Positions 23,326 through 30,963 of a stretch of 50,637 nucleotides of DNA are shown here, one piece after another. The translations under genes were made by a program, and so were the position numbers. The notes below the pieces were generated by a model. It saw only the letters and a list, made by a program, of their open reading frames with translations, was not told the DNA's origin and ran no database searches. The stretch's first letter is position 1. Each line of letters begins with the position of its first letter. Source of the stretch: JBBSGC01 sp038254525 (GTDB lineage: Bacteria; Actinomycetota; Actinomycetes; Propionibacteriales; Nocardioidaceae); NCBI GenBank assembly GCA_038254525.1, contig JBBSGC010000002.1, positions 1 to 50,637 of the forward strand. The letters are read 5' to 3'.

Positions 23326-24525
23326 TCAGCGCAGCTTGTAGTCCTCGAGCAGCCGGCGGCCGATGATCATCCGCTGGATGTCCGCGGTGCCCTCCCCGAT
23401 CAGCAGCATCGGCGCCTCGCGGTAGAGCCGCTCGATCTCGTACTCCTTGGAGAACCCGTAGCCGCCATGGATGCGGAAGGAGTCCTCGACGACCTGGGAG
23501 CAGTACTCGCTGGCGAGGTACTTCGCCATCCCGGCCTCGAGGTCGTTGCGCTGCCCCGCGTCCTTGACTCGCGCCGCCTTGACCATCATCTGGTGCGCCG
23601 CCTCCACCTTCACCGCCATGTCGGCGAGCCGGAACAGCACCGCCTGGTGCTCGGCGATCTTCTTGCCGAACGTCTCCCGCTGCTGCGCGTAGGCGACGCC
23701 GAGCTCGAACGCACGTAGCGCGACGCCGCAGCCGCGGGCCGCGACGTTGACCCGGCCGACCTCGACCCCGTCCATCATCTGGTAGAAGCCGCGGCCGGGG
23801 GTCCCGCCGAGGACCTGGCCGGCTGCTATCTCGTGGTCGGTGAAGATGAGCTCGGTGGTGTCGACGCCCTTGTAGCCCATCTTCTCGATCTTGCCCGGCA
23901 CCGTGACCCCCGGCGCGGTCTCACCGAAGCCGACCTGCTTCTCGACCAGGAACGTCGTCATGTTCTTGTAGACCGAGCCCGCGCCCTCGTCGGTGCGCAC
24001 GAGCACCGCTACCAGGTTGGCCGACGCGCCGTTGGTCAACCACATCTTCTGGCCGTTGACCACGTAGTGGCCGCCGTCCGCGGACCGCACCGCCTTGGTC
24101 TTGATGGCGCTGACGTCGGACCCGCAGCCCGGCTCGGACATCGAGAACGCGCCGCGCACCTCGCCGGCGGCCATCCGCGGCAGGTAGCGCTGCTTCTGCT
24201 CCTCCGTGCCGTGCCACATCAGCATGTACGCGACGATGAAGTGGGTGTTGATGACGCCCGACACGCTCATCCAGCCGCGGGCGATCTCCTCCACCACCAG
24301 CGCGTAGGTCAGTAGCGACTCGCCGAGACCGCCGTACTCCTCGGGGATCGTCAGTCCGAAGATGCCGAGCTCCTTGAGACCCTCGACGATCTCGGTGGGG
24401 TACTCGTCCCGGTGCTCCAGCTCGGTGGCTACCGGCAGGATCTCCTTCTCGACGAAGGAGCGGACCGTCTTGACGATCTCCTCCTGGACGTCGGTCAGGC
24501 CTTCGGTGGAAGCCAGGCGTGGCAT
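23326..24525 (-). CDS. Acyl-CoA dehydrogenase, possible methylsuccinyl-CoA dehydrogenase
   Basis: 399 aa, full-length flavin acyl-CoA dehydrogenase. Signatures: AFSMSEPGCGSDVSAIKT (FAD/acyl-CoA loop), WLTNGASAN and the C-terminal IHGGYGFSKEYEIERLYREA with GEGTADIQ, which holds the glutamate at the catalytic position. It resembles the actinobacterial protein found beside crotonyl-CoA carboxylase/reductase and malyl-CoA lyase, where it is assigned methylsuccinyl-CoA to mesaconyl-CoA. ATG start with GGAGAACCC upstream. The matching hydratase and lyase genes are on the same strand 2.4 kb and 3.9 kb away. General enzyme class certain, substrate probable. Confidence 0.85.
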   Translation of the reverse strand: MPRLASTEGLTDVQEEIVKTVRSFVEKEILPVATELEHRDEYPTEIVEGLKELGIFGLTIPEEYGGLGESLLTYALVVEEIARGWMSVSGVINTHFIVAYMLMWHGTEEQKQRYLPRMAAGEVRGAFSMSEPGCGSDVSAIKTKAVRSADGGHYVVNGQKMWLTNGASANLVAVLVRTDEGAGSVYKNMTTFLVEKQVGFGETAPGVTVPGKIEKMGYKGVDTTELIFTDHEIAAGQVLGGTPGRGFYQMMDGVEVGRVNVAARGCGVALRAFELGVAYAQQRETFGKKIAEHQAVLFRLADMAVKVEAAHQMMVKAARVKDAGQRNDLEAGMAKYLASEYCSQVVEDSFRIHGGYGFSKEYEIERLYREAPMLLIGEGTADIQRMIIGRRLLEDYKLR

Positions 24526-24594
24526 GGGTTCTCCATTTCGTAACCGGGTCCGGCGGGTCCCCCGAAACTACCGCTCGCCAGCGTGCGCGGTTGT

Positions 24595-24600
24595 TAGGCT
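24595..24600 (+). promoter_or_regulatory. -10 box TAGGCT upstream of the TylF-like gene
   Basis: TAGGCT ends eight bases before the ATG at 24609, consistent with a leaderless or nearly leaderless mRNA. Confidence 0.5.
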
Positions 24601-24608
24601 TTGGTGTC

Positions 24609-25343
24609 ATGGGTGAACCGCAGCTGACGGCGCCACGGCGCCTCCGGCGGGAGCAGCGGCCGCTGCCCATCCACTACGATCCCGCAGCCCAGGCGATCAT
24701 CCGCCGGGTCGCCCCCAGAACGATGACCGCCCCGATCAAGCTCTACAGCCTGGTGATCGCGACCCGTTACGTGGCGCAGCACCAGATTCCCGGCGACCTC
24801 GTCGAGTGCGGCGTGTGGCGCGGCGGCAGCATGCAGGCGGTTGCGCTGACGCTGCTCGAGTGCGGGGCGGCCGACCGGGAGCTCCACCTCTACGACACGT
24901 TCGCCGGCATGCCGCCTCCGGGTGAGCAGGATCGGCGGCTCCACGACGCGCAGCTGGCCCGGGACCTGCTCGCGACCCAGGACCGCGACAGCGACGTGTG
25001 GGCGGTCGCCACGCTCGATGACGTGCGGGAGGGGATGGCCGAGGTCGGCTACCCGAACCAGCGCGTGCACTTCCACGAAGGGATGGTGGAGCGGACCCTG
25101 CTCGAGCAGGTTCCCGAGCAGATTGCGCTGCTGCGTCTCGACACCGACTGGTACGAGTCGACCCGGGTCGAGATGGAAGTCCTCTACGACCGGCTCTCCC
25201 CCGGTGGCGTGCTGATCCTCGACGACTACGGACACTGGGCAGGCGCCCGGCAGGCGGTCGACGAGTTCCTGGCTCGAACCGGGGAGCCCTTGTTGCTGCT
25301 GCCTATCGCCTCTGGCCGCATTGCCGTCAAGCCTGGCCTCTAG
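24609..25343 (+). CDS. TylF/MycF-family O-methyltransferase
   Basis: 244 aa. Family motifs: GDLVECGVWRGGS at 62-74 (SAM-binding loop), LYDTFAGMP, RLDTDWYEST and ILDDYGHWAGARQAVDEF near the C-terminus, whose acidic residues bind Mg2+ in TylF/MycF macrocin O-methyltransferases. These enzymes methylate sugar hydroxyls; relatives are common in polysaccharide and glycolipid loci. It is followed 10 bases later by a glycosyltransferase on the same strand, suggesting a sugar-modification pair. The target is not known. A longer upstream frame lacks support. Confidence 0.86.
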   Translation: MGEPQLTAPRRLRREQRPLPIHYDPAAQAIIRRVAPRTMTAPIKLYSLVIATRYVAQHQIPGDLVECGVWRGGSMQAVALTLLECGAADRELHLYDTFAGMPPPGEQDRRLHDAQLARDLLATQDRDSDVWAVATLDDVREGMAEVGYPNQRVHFHEGMVERTLLEQVPEQIALLRLDTDWYESTRVEMEVLYDRLSPGGVLILDDYGHWAGARQAVDEFLARTGEPLLLLPIASGRIAVKPGL

Positions 25344-25353
25344 CGGCCTCCGG

Positions 25354-26409
25354 GTGACCTCCCGCCTGCCGGTTCGTTTCCTGCTGCCGGATGCCTACCG
25401 GGTCGGCGGCACCGTGCGCACCGTCTTCAACCTGGCAGGGGCGCTGGCAGATCGGCACGACGTCGAGATCGCGAGCGTCGCCCGGAGCAGTGCGCAACCA
25501 GCGCTGGACCCGCCTCCCAGCGTTCGGCTGGTGCCACTCGACGAGGACGGGATCGCCGCGTACGTCCGAGCGGCGCACGACGGCGTGCTGATCGGAACCC
25601 GACCCGGGCTCAACGTGACCCTGGCCCGTCTGGCGCGACCCGGCGTCGTAGCGGTGGGGCAGGAGCACTTTCATCTCGCTCACCACTCGGTGGAGCAGCA
25701 GGCGGAGATGCGGCGCTGGTATTCCCGGCTCGACGCGCACGTCTCGCTCACCGAGCGCGACGCCGCCGCCTACCGGCAGCTGCTGGGCACCGCCGCAGAG
25801 GTGCGGCGCATTCCCAACGGGATAGCCGACCCCGGCGTGTCCCCGTCGACGACCGGCGCTCCGCTGGCGGTGGCTGCCGGCCGCCTGGCGAGGCAGAAGG
25901 GCTACGACCGGCTGCTTCGGGCCTGGCAGCAGGTGCGGGAGGTCCACCCGGAGTGGCGGCTGCGGATCTTCGGGGAAGGGCCGCATCGACCCCGACTCGA
26001 GGCCATGATCGAGCGGCTGGACATCGCAGCCAGCGTCGAGCTGGCCGGGTTCACCGACCGGCTTCCCGACGAGCTGGCCCGAGGGTCTTTCTTCGTGCTC
26101 AGCTCTCGCTTCGAGGGGCTGCCGATGGTGCTGCTGGAGGCGATGAGCTGTGGGCTGCCCGCGGTGAGCTTCGACTGCCCGACCGGCCCGCGGGAGCTGG
26201 TCACGTCGGGCGTCAACGGCCTGCTGGTGCCGCCGGACGACGTGCCGGCGCTGGCGGACGCCATTGTGGAGATGATCGAGCTAGGTCCCCGGCGAGTGGA
26301 GATGGGTGCTGCGGCGTACACAACGTCGTTGCGATACCGCACCCCGGCGATCGCGGCTCAGTGGGAGGCACTGTTCGAGGAGCTGGCGCCGCTTGCGGAC
26401 CGCCGATGA
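25354..26409 (+). CDS. Glycosyltransferase family 4
   Basis: 351 aa GT-B fold enzyme. N-terminal acceptor domain starts RFLLPDAYRVGGTVRTVFN. The donor domain has AAGRLARQKGYDRLL, FGEGPHRPRLE and the E-X7-E element E254/E262 in SRFEGLPMVLLEAMSCGLP, all typical of GT4 retaining transferases. The donor and acceptor sugars are unknown. The GTG start follows the methyltransferase stop by 10 bases; the ATG at 25321 overlaps the upstream gene and is rejected. Convergent with the phosphotransferase gene. Confidence 0.88.
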   Translation: MTSRLPVRFLLPDAYRVGGTVRTVFNLAGALADRHDVEIASVARSSAQPALDPPPSVRLVPLDEDGIAAYVRAAHDGVLIGTRPGLNVTLARLARPGVVAVGQEHFHLAHHSVEQQAEMRRWYSRLDAHVSLTERDAAAYRQLLGTAAEVRRIPNGIADPGVSPSTTGAPLAVAAGRLARQKGYDRLLRAWQQVREVHPEWRLRIFGEGPHRPRLEAMIERLDIAASVELAGFTDRLPDELARGSFFVLSSRFEGLPMVLLEAMSCGLPAVSFDCPTGPRELVTSGVNGLLVPPDDVPALADAIVEMIELGPRRVEMGAAAYTTSLRYRTPAIAAQWEALFEELAPLADRR

Positions 26410-26435
26410 CCGCCGTCGGTCTGGGCGATGGCAGC

Positions 26436-27290
26436 TCAGCCCAACAGGTCCAGCAGGCGGGCGGCCTGCCGCTCGAGGGTGCCTGGCGCATTGCGGGCGT
26501 GACCTCCGCCTCCGGGCAGCAGCCTCAGCAGCCAGAAGCAGCCGAAGAGCCGGCGGGCGGTGAGCAGCCGGGTCGGGTCGATGCCATCGAGCGACCCGCA
26601 CCGGAGCACCGCATCGGCCTCGACCGCCCCGGTCAGCCAGCTGGACAGGTGCTCGAGCAGATCGGCCAGCTCGTATGTGGCGTCGCTGCGTCCGGAGTCC
26701 TCGAAGTCGACCGCGCGGCAGGACCGGCCTTCCACCAGGTAGTTGGCCAGGTTGCCGTCGGCGTGGCCGAGCACGTAGTCCGGCCGGGCGGCGGCGAAGC
26801 GGTCCAGCTCGGCTCCGCGTATCCAAGCCCAACCGGCACCGAGCGCGTCCCCGACCAGGGCGGACAGCCCACCATCTGGCGCCGTCTCGCTGTGGCCGCG
26901 CAGCGTCGCGTCGCTGTGGCCGCGCAGCGTCGTGAGGGCCTCGGCCGGGTGCCACAGCCGCAACGGCAGACTGTCCAGCACTGCCGCAGGTGCCGAGCGC
27001 TGTAGGCGCTGCCGGGCCACCAGTAGCTTCGTGAGATCGCCGGCGGGGACGGGTCCACGGCCGAGGGGGCAGCCCGGCAGCCTGGACATCACCATGCGGG
27101 GTGGCTGTCGGTCGAGCTGCTCGCGGAGCGGGACCGGCGCCAGTCCAGGCGCGTGTTTCGCCAACAGCGTCAACGCACCCCACTCACGCCGGTGCTCGCC
27201 ACGGCCCCACGACCGGAACTCCTTGACGACGATGGCGGCGCCCAGCTCGACGTTGTGCGTGGTCTGCGTGCCCCCTGGTGGTCCACTCAC
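26436..27290 (-). CDS. Phosphotransferase / APH-like kinase
   Basis: 284 aa protein-kinase-like fold. The catalytic segment LGHADGN with D178 and N183 and the metal-binding D195/D198 in AVDFEDSG match aminoglycoside phosphotransferase/choline kinase enzymes; VVKEFRSWGR carries the likely ATP-binding lysine K23. The normal N-terminal glycine loop is short or absent. A 24-base in-frame duplication gives LRGHS twice at 122-126 and 130-134. It overlaps the sulfotransferase gene by four bases (GTGA). Substrate unknown; an antibiotic resistance role is not supported. Confidence 0.78.
   Translation of the reverse strand: MSGPPGGTQTTHNVELGAAIVVKEFRSWGRGEHRREWGALTLLAKHAPGLAPVPLREQLDRQPPRMVMSRLPGCPLGRGPVPAGDLTKLLVARQRLQRSAPAAVLDSLPLRLWHPAEALTTLRGHSDATLRGHSETAPDGGLSALVGDALGAGWAWIRGAELDRFAAARPDYVLGHADGNLANYLVEGRSCRAVDFEDSGRSDATYELADLLEHLSSWLTGAVEADAVLRCGSLDGIDPTRLLTARRLFGCFWLLRLLPGGGGHARNAPGTLERQAARLLDLLG
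26886..26931. repeat. 24-base in-frame tandem duplication
   Basis: Two copies of TCGCTGTGGCCGCGCAGCGT start at 26886 and 26910, inside the phosphotransferase gene. The period of 24 keeps the frame and duplicates the peptide LRGHS plus three residues. Confidence 0.8.
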
Positions 27291-28432
27291 GACAGCCGGC
27301 TGCGCAACCGGGCCACCGTCGAGCGCAGCCGGCCTCCCGGGCTCGGCACTTCCGCGGCCTGCACCCGGCTGCGCAGCCGGACGACCCGCTGACGAAGCTC
27401 ATCGATCGTCGTGAGGTCGCTGTGCCGCTGGTCGAGCATGCCCGCCAAGGCCTCGACAGCCGCCGCGACGAGCTCGCTGTCGGCAACCTCCAGCGACATC
27501 GGCTCGGTGGTCGACCGCAGCGGCAGCAGGTCGTGCAGGTCGCCGACGACGGAGTAGCCCGCGGTGGTGATGGCGTCGATGATGCGTCTGGCGACCGGCT
27601 CGCACCAGTCGTACGCCTCGAGCGGCAGGCCCGGGCGTTCGCCGGGCTGAGTGGCGAGCAGCCGCTGGGCCAGGTGGTCCTTGGCGACTCGGCTGTATCC
27701 GGCGCGCGAGCTCGGCAGGCGGTCGCCGAGGGCCACGTTGACCCGACGGAGCAGCTCGGCCTGCGCCAACCCCATCGAGTCGTTGCCCTGAGCGGCGCCC
27801 GTGTTCAGGCGAGCCGGGTCGACCCCGATGACCTGGCTGAAACGCTCGAGCAGCAGTCCACGAGGAGCTCCCGGCGGAGGCACCGTCACCACGTGGACCC
27901 GCTCCGGTGGCAGTCGGGCAGACCACCGTCGAGCGACGTCGGCGGTGTCCTGCGCCGCCCAGAAGTGCTGCACGTCGGGATGCCCGTCGCGCAGCGAGGT
28001 CAAGAAGTGCGGATAGGTCATCATCCGGCGGTGCTGGATCTGTTGTTGCCACTCCGCCGGCACCTGGCGGCCCAGGTCGCGGGCGGTCAGCACGATGTGC
28101 ACCTCGTAGTCGGGAAACGAGTCGACGAAGCCGCTGGCCTGTTCCTCGGTGGCCGCGGCCAGGAACTCGTGGGTGACCAAGGTCCGCGGCGCGGACGACG
28201 AGGCGAGCGCGGCGTGCAACCGGTCCAGCACGTCGAACCACTCAGGTCGGTCGACCTCCGGGTCGAGCAGCTCGCGCACTGCGAGCGCGGCACGGAAGTG
28301 TTCCCCACGCCGCAGTGGCAGCTCCAGCCCCTGCGCAGCCAGCTGCTCTCGGGAGGCCCACACGGAGCCCTGGAGGAACGTCGTTCCGGTCTTGGGGCTG
28401 CCGACGTGCAGGAAGAGCTGTCGCACGGTCAC
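27287..28432 (-). CDS. Sulfotransferase-like protein
   Basis: 381 aa. The N-terminal GSPKTGTTFLQ at 11-21 is the 5'-phosphosulfate loop of PAPS-dependent sulfotransferases, and EVHIVLTARDLGRQVPAEWQ fits the 3'-phosphate-binding strand. The C-terminal 30 residues are arginine-rich and probably coiled. GTG start with GAGGGG eight bases upstream. It begins 10 bases after the malyl-CoA lyase-like stop and overlaps the next gene, so these three may share a transcript although they are functionally unrelated. A glycan or lipid acceptor is likely but unproven. Confidence 0.78.
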   Translation of the reverse strand: MTVRQLFLHVGSPKTGTTFLQGSVWASREQLAAQGLELPLRRGEHFRAALAVRELLDPEVDRPEWFDVLDRLHAALASSSAPRTLVTHEFLAAATEEQASGFVDSFPDYEVHIVLTARDLGRQVPAEWQQQIQHRRMMTYPHFLTSLRDGHPDVQHFWAAQDTADVARRWSARLPPERVHVVTVPPPGAPRGLLLERFSQVIGVDPARLNTGAAQGNDSMGLAQAELLRRVNVALGDRLPSSRAGYSRVAKDHLAQRLLATQPGERPGLPLEAYDWCEPVARRIIDAITTAGYSVVGDLHDLLPLRSTTEPMSLEVADSELVAAAVEALAGMLDQRHSDLTTIDELRQRVVRLRSRVQAAEVPSPGGRLRSTVARLRSRLS

Positions 28433-28442
28433 CGGTTGCCCC

Positions 28443-29417
28443 TCACTGGCTCGGCGGCGTCCAGATGCCGGCCCGCGACATGCCGGCCGCGCGGCCCTTT
28501 GCGGCGATGACCACCGCCATCTTGCGGGACGCCTCGTCGATCATCTCGTCACCGAGCATCGCCGAGCCCTTGGCGCCTCCGGCCTTCGAGGTGGACCACT
28601 CGTACGCCTCGAGGATGTTCTCGGCGTGGTCGTAGTCCTCCTGTCGCGGGCTGTAGACCTCGTTGGCGGCATCGACCTGACCCGGGTGCAGGACCCACTT
28701 GCCGTCGAAGCCCAGCGCGGCCGATCGGCCGGCCACCCGGCGGAAGCCGTCGACGTCACGGATCTGCAGATAGGGGCCGTCGATGGCCTGCAGGTCGTGA
28801 GCTCGGGCGGCCATCAGGATCTTCATCAAGATGTAGTGGTAGGCGTCGCCGACGTCGTAACCGGGCGGTTGCTCCCCCACGACCAGGCTCTTCATGTTGA
28901 TGCTGGCCATGAAGTCGGCGGGACCGAAGATGATCGTCTCCACCCGTGGACTCGCGGTGGCGATCGCGTCGACGTTGGTGAGTCCCAGTGCGTTCTCGAT
29001 CTGCGCCTCGATGCCGATCCGGCCCACCTCGAGGCCGGCGGTCGTCTCGATCTGGGTGAGCAGCAGGTCGAGCGCGACCACCTGGGCGGCGGTGTGCACC
29101 TTCGGCAGCATGATGCAGTCGAGCTCGGCGCCGGCTCCCTCGACTACCTCGATCACGTCGCGGTAGGTCCACTGCGTGGTCCAGTCGTTGACCCGGACGA
29201 CGCGCACCTTGTCGCCCCAGCCGCCCTCGTTGAGCGCCGCCACGATGTTGTCGCGGGCCGCCGGCTTGGCGAGCGGCGCCACCGCGTCCTCGAGGTCGAG
29301 GAAGACCTGGTCGGCCGGCAGCCCCTTGGCCTTCTCCAGGAAGCGCGGGTTGGAGCCGGGCACCGCAAGACAGGAACGGCGCGCGCGGAGGCGACGACGA
29401 GCAGCAGTCTCAGCCAT
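28443..29417 (-). CDS. HpcH/HpaI aldolase family CoA-ester lyase (malyl-CoA lyase-like)
   Basis: 324 aa. Motifs of CitE/Mcl lyases: CLAVPGSNPRFLEKA, QVFLDLEDAVAP and EAQIENALGLTN (acidic Mg2+ ligands), FGPADFMASI and KWVLHPGQVDAANEVY. The sequence resembles the actinobacterial L-malyl-CoA/beta-methylmalyl-CoA lyase that cleaves beta-methylmalyl-CoA to glyoxylate and propionyl-CoA. ATG start with GAGGTG five bases upstream. A two-unit 22-base repeat lies just upstream, between this gene and the EamA gene. The exact substrate is inferred. Confidence 0.85.
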   Translation of the reverse strand: MAETAARRRLRARRSCLAVPGSNPRFLEKAKGLPADQVFLDLEDAVAPLAKPAARDNIVAALNEGGWGDKVRVVRVNDWTTQWTYRDVIEVVEGAGAELDCIMLPKVHTAAQVVALDLLLTQIETTAGLEVGRIGIEAQIENALGLTNVDAIATASPRVETIIFGPADFMASINMKSLVVGEQPPGYDVGDAYHYILMKILMAARAHDLQAIDGPYLQIRDVDGFRRVAGRSAALGFDGKWVLHPGQVDAANEVYSPRQEDYDHAENILEAYEWSTSKAGGAKGSAMLGDEMIDEASRKMAVVIAAKGRAAGMSRAGIWTPPSQ

Positions 29418-29458
29418 GCTTCACCTCTGGGGTAGGCGGTCCGGCGACTGTATCGACC

Positions 29459-29502
29459 CCGCCCATCCGTGAGTTCCCGACCGCCCATCCGTGAGTTCGG
29501 CT
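29459..29502 (-). repeat. 22-base tandem repeat, two units
   Basis: Two consecutive 22-base units with minus-strand core AACTCACGGATGGGCGG. They lie seven bases past the stop of the minus-strand EamA gene, reading in the same direction. One of four such arrays in the window. Confidence 0.9.
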
Positions 29503-29509
29503 AAGCCGG

Positions 29510-30391
29510 TCAGTCGAGCGGCGCCTCTACAGAGGGCCGCTGACCACGCAGCACCACGACCGCCAGTCCTGACAGGACCAGCAGCAACCCTGCGTACACA
29601 CCTATCGGTGGCGCCTGTCCCAAGAAGACCGCCGCCAGCGCAGCCGCCCCGGGCACCTCCAACAGCAGCACCAGCGACACGACGGTGGGGCTCACAACGG
29701 CCAGCAGGTGGTTGAAGACCGAGTGGCCGAGCAGCTGCGCCGACACGGTCACGGCCACGAGTCCGCCCCAGGTGCGCCCGTCGTAGCCGATCAGCGGCAG
29801 CCCCGCGACGAGGCAGACCACGACGGCGACCAGCGCAGAGGTGCCGTAGCAGAGGACGGTGTACGCAGTGTTCGACAGCGACTGGCGGACGTGACCGCCG
29901 AGCACGGTGTACGCCGCCGCGAACGCTCCGCCGGCCAGCGCCAGCAGGTCGCCGATCAGCGATCGGCTCGACAGCGAGAGGTCGACCCCCGACACGACGA
30001 GCACCCCCGCGAACGACACGAGGAGCCCCATGACCACGGCTCGCCGCACCGACCTGCCGCGCAGGCGGTCGATCAGCACGACGAAGCCTGCTTGCAGGCT
30101 GACCAGCGCCGTGGCGGAGGCGACCGAGGTCAGCTTGAGTGCCGACACCCAGGCCGCGAAGTGGGCGGCGAGCAGGACCCCGGCAGCGACCGTGAGCAGG
30201 AGTGTGCGCTGCCCGGCTGTCCGGAGCTCACCCCGACGGCTGACCGCGAACGGCGCAATGACCAGTGTGGCCAGACCGTTGCGCCAGAAGGTGATCACCA
30301 GTGCCGGCGCCGCGATCGAGGCCATCAACGGGCCGGATGCGGAGACCCCCAGCACGCCGACCAGAGCGAGCACCAGGTTCACGGCGGTCAT
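29510..30391 (-). CDS. EamA/DMT-superfamily transporter
   Basis: 293 aa with ten hydrophobic segments arranged as two EamA repeats, the first beginning NLVLALVGVLGVSASGPLMA with a typical ITFWRNGLA, the second with LIGDLLALAGGAFAAAYTV and LLEVPGAAALAAVFLGQ. Members export amino acids, nucleosides or other small metabolites; the substrate here is unknown. The start is the ATG giving MTAVNLV; the frame continues upstream into the divergent gene's shadow and is cut. Divergent from the hypothetical gene at 30422 by 30 bases. Confidence 0.87.
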   Translation of the reverse strand: MTAVNLVLALVGVLGVSASGPLMASIAAPALVITFWRNGLATLVIAPFAVSRRGELRTAGQRTLLLTVAAGVLLAAHFAAWVSALKLTSVASATALVSLQAGFVVLIDRLRGRSVRRAVVMGLLVSFAGVLVVSGVDLSLSSRSLIGDLLALAGGAFAAAYTVLGGHVRQSLSNTAYTVLCYGTSALVAVVVCLVAGLPLIGYDGRTWGGLVAVTVSAQLLGHSVFNHLLAVVSPTVVSLVLLLEVPGAAALAAVFLGQAPPIGVYAGLLLVLSGLAVVVLRGQRPSVEAPLD

Positions 30392-30421
30392 TGTCGCCGC
30401 TGGTGTGCCAGGCTCACGCCT

Positions 30422-30898
30422 GTGGGTGAGCAGGTCGACGGGCTCGCGTTGGTCGAGGAGCTTGCCAAGAAGTCCGCCGTCTGCTGGCTCGACTACGGAG
30501 TCCCCGCACGCAGCCACCCGGTCTGGCACGTGTGGATCGACAACGCGGTGGTCGTCGTCGGCAACGGCGATGAGCAGCCGTTGCCCTCGATCGACACGGA
30601 GCGCGAGGTTCTGGTGATCCTGCGTGCCAAGACGTCCCGGCACCGGCTCGCTCGATGCCGGGCGGCGGTCGAGGTGCTGCCGCCGTGGTCCCGGCGCTGG
30701 AAGGCGGTGCTGCCGGCGCTCCTGGCAGCGCGCCTCAACCTGCCCGATCCGGCAGGCGCCGCCGAGCGCTGGGCCGCGCGGAGCAGCGTGGTACGTCTCG
30801 TGCCGCTCGAGGTCCTCGAGTCCCCGGGAAGCCTGCCGACTGGCTCGGGTGCGGCGGCCCCCGTGACATCACCGGCGACAACCGTACGCCGGCCGTGA
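30422..30898 (+). CDS. Conserved actinobacterial hypothetical protein
   Basis: 158 aa from GTG; the frame upstream belongs to the shadow of the EamA gene. It contains CWLDYGVPARSHPVWHVWID and then AVVVVGNGDEQPLP, followed by VLVILRAKTSR, a strand-rich region reminiscent of FMN-binding split-barrel proteins, though no cofactor motif can be confirmed. I recall similar proteins in other actinobacteria without function. Its stop codon shares one base with the 22-base repeat array. Start choice is uncertain. Confidence 0.68.
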   Translation: MGEQVDGLALVEELAKKSAVCWLDYGVPARSHPVWHVWIDNAVVVVGNGDEQPLPSIDTEREVLVILRAKTSRHRLARCRAAVEVLPPWSRRWKAVLPALLAARLNLPDPAGAAERWAARSSVVRLVPLEVLESPGSLPTGSGAAAPVTSPATTVRRP

Positions 30899-30963
30899 CA
30901 ACTCACGGATCGGCGGTCAACAACTCACGGATAGGCGGGTGAGAACTCACGGATCGGCGGGTG
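30898..30963 (+). repeat. 22-base tandem repeat, three units
   Basis: Three consecutive 22-base units (30898, 30920, 30942) with plus-strand core AACTCACGGATCGGCGG and minor variants. The array begins at the stop of the plus-strand hypothetical gene and reads in its direction. It runs into the opposing PhzF gene, whose TGA stop and last codons lie inside unit 3. Confidence 0.95.

Noticed and set aside
26436..27290. Aminoglycoside resistance gene
   Set aside because: Only the general kinase-fold motifs match; no resistance context and the N-terminal nucleotide loop is atypical.
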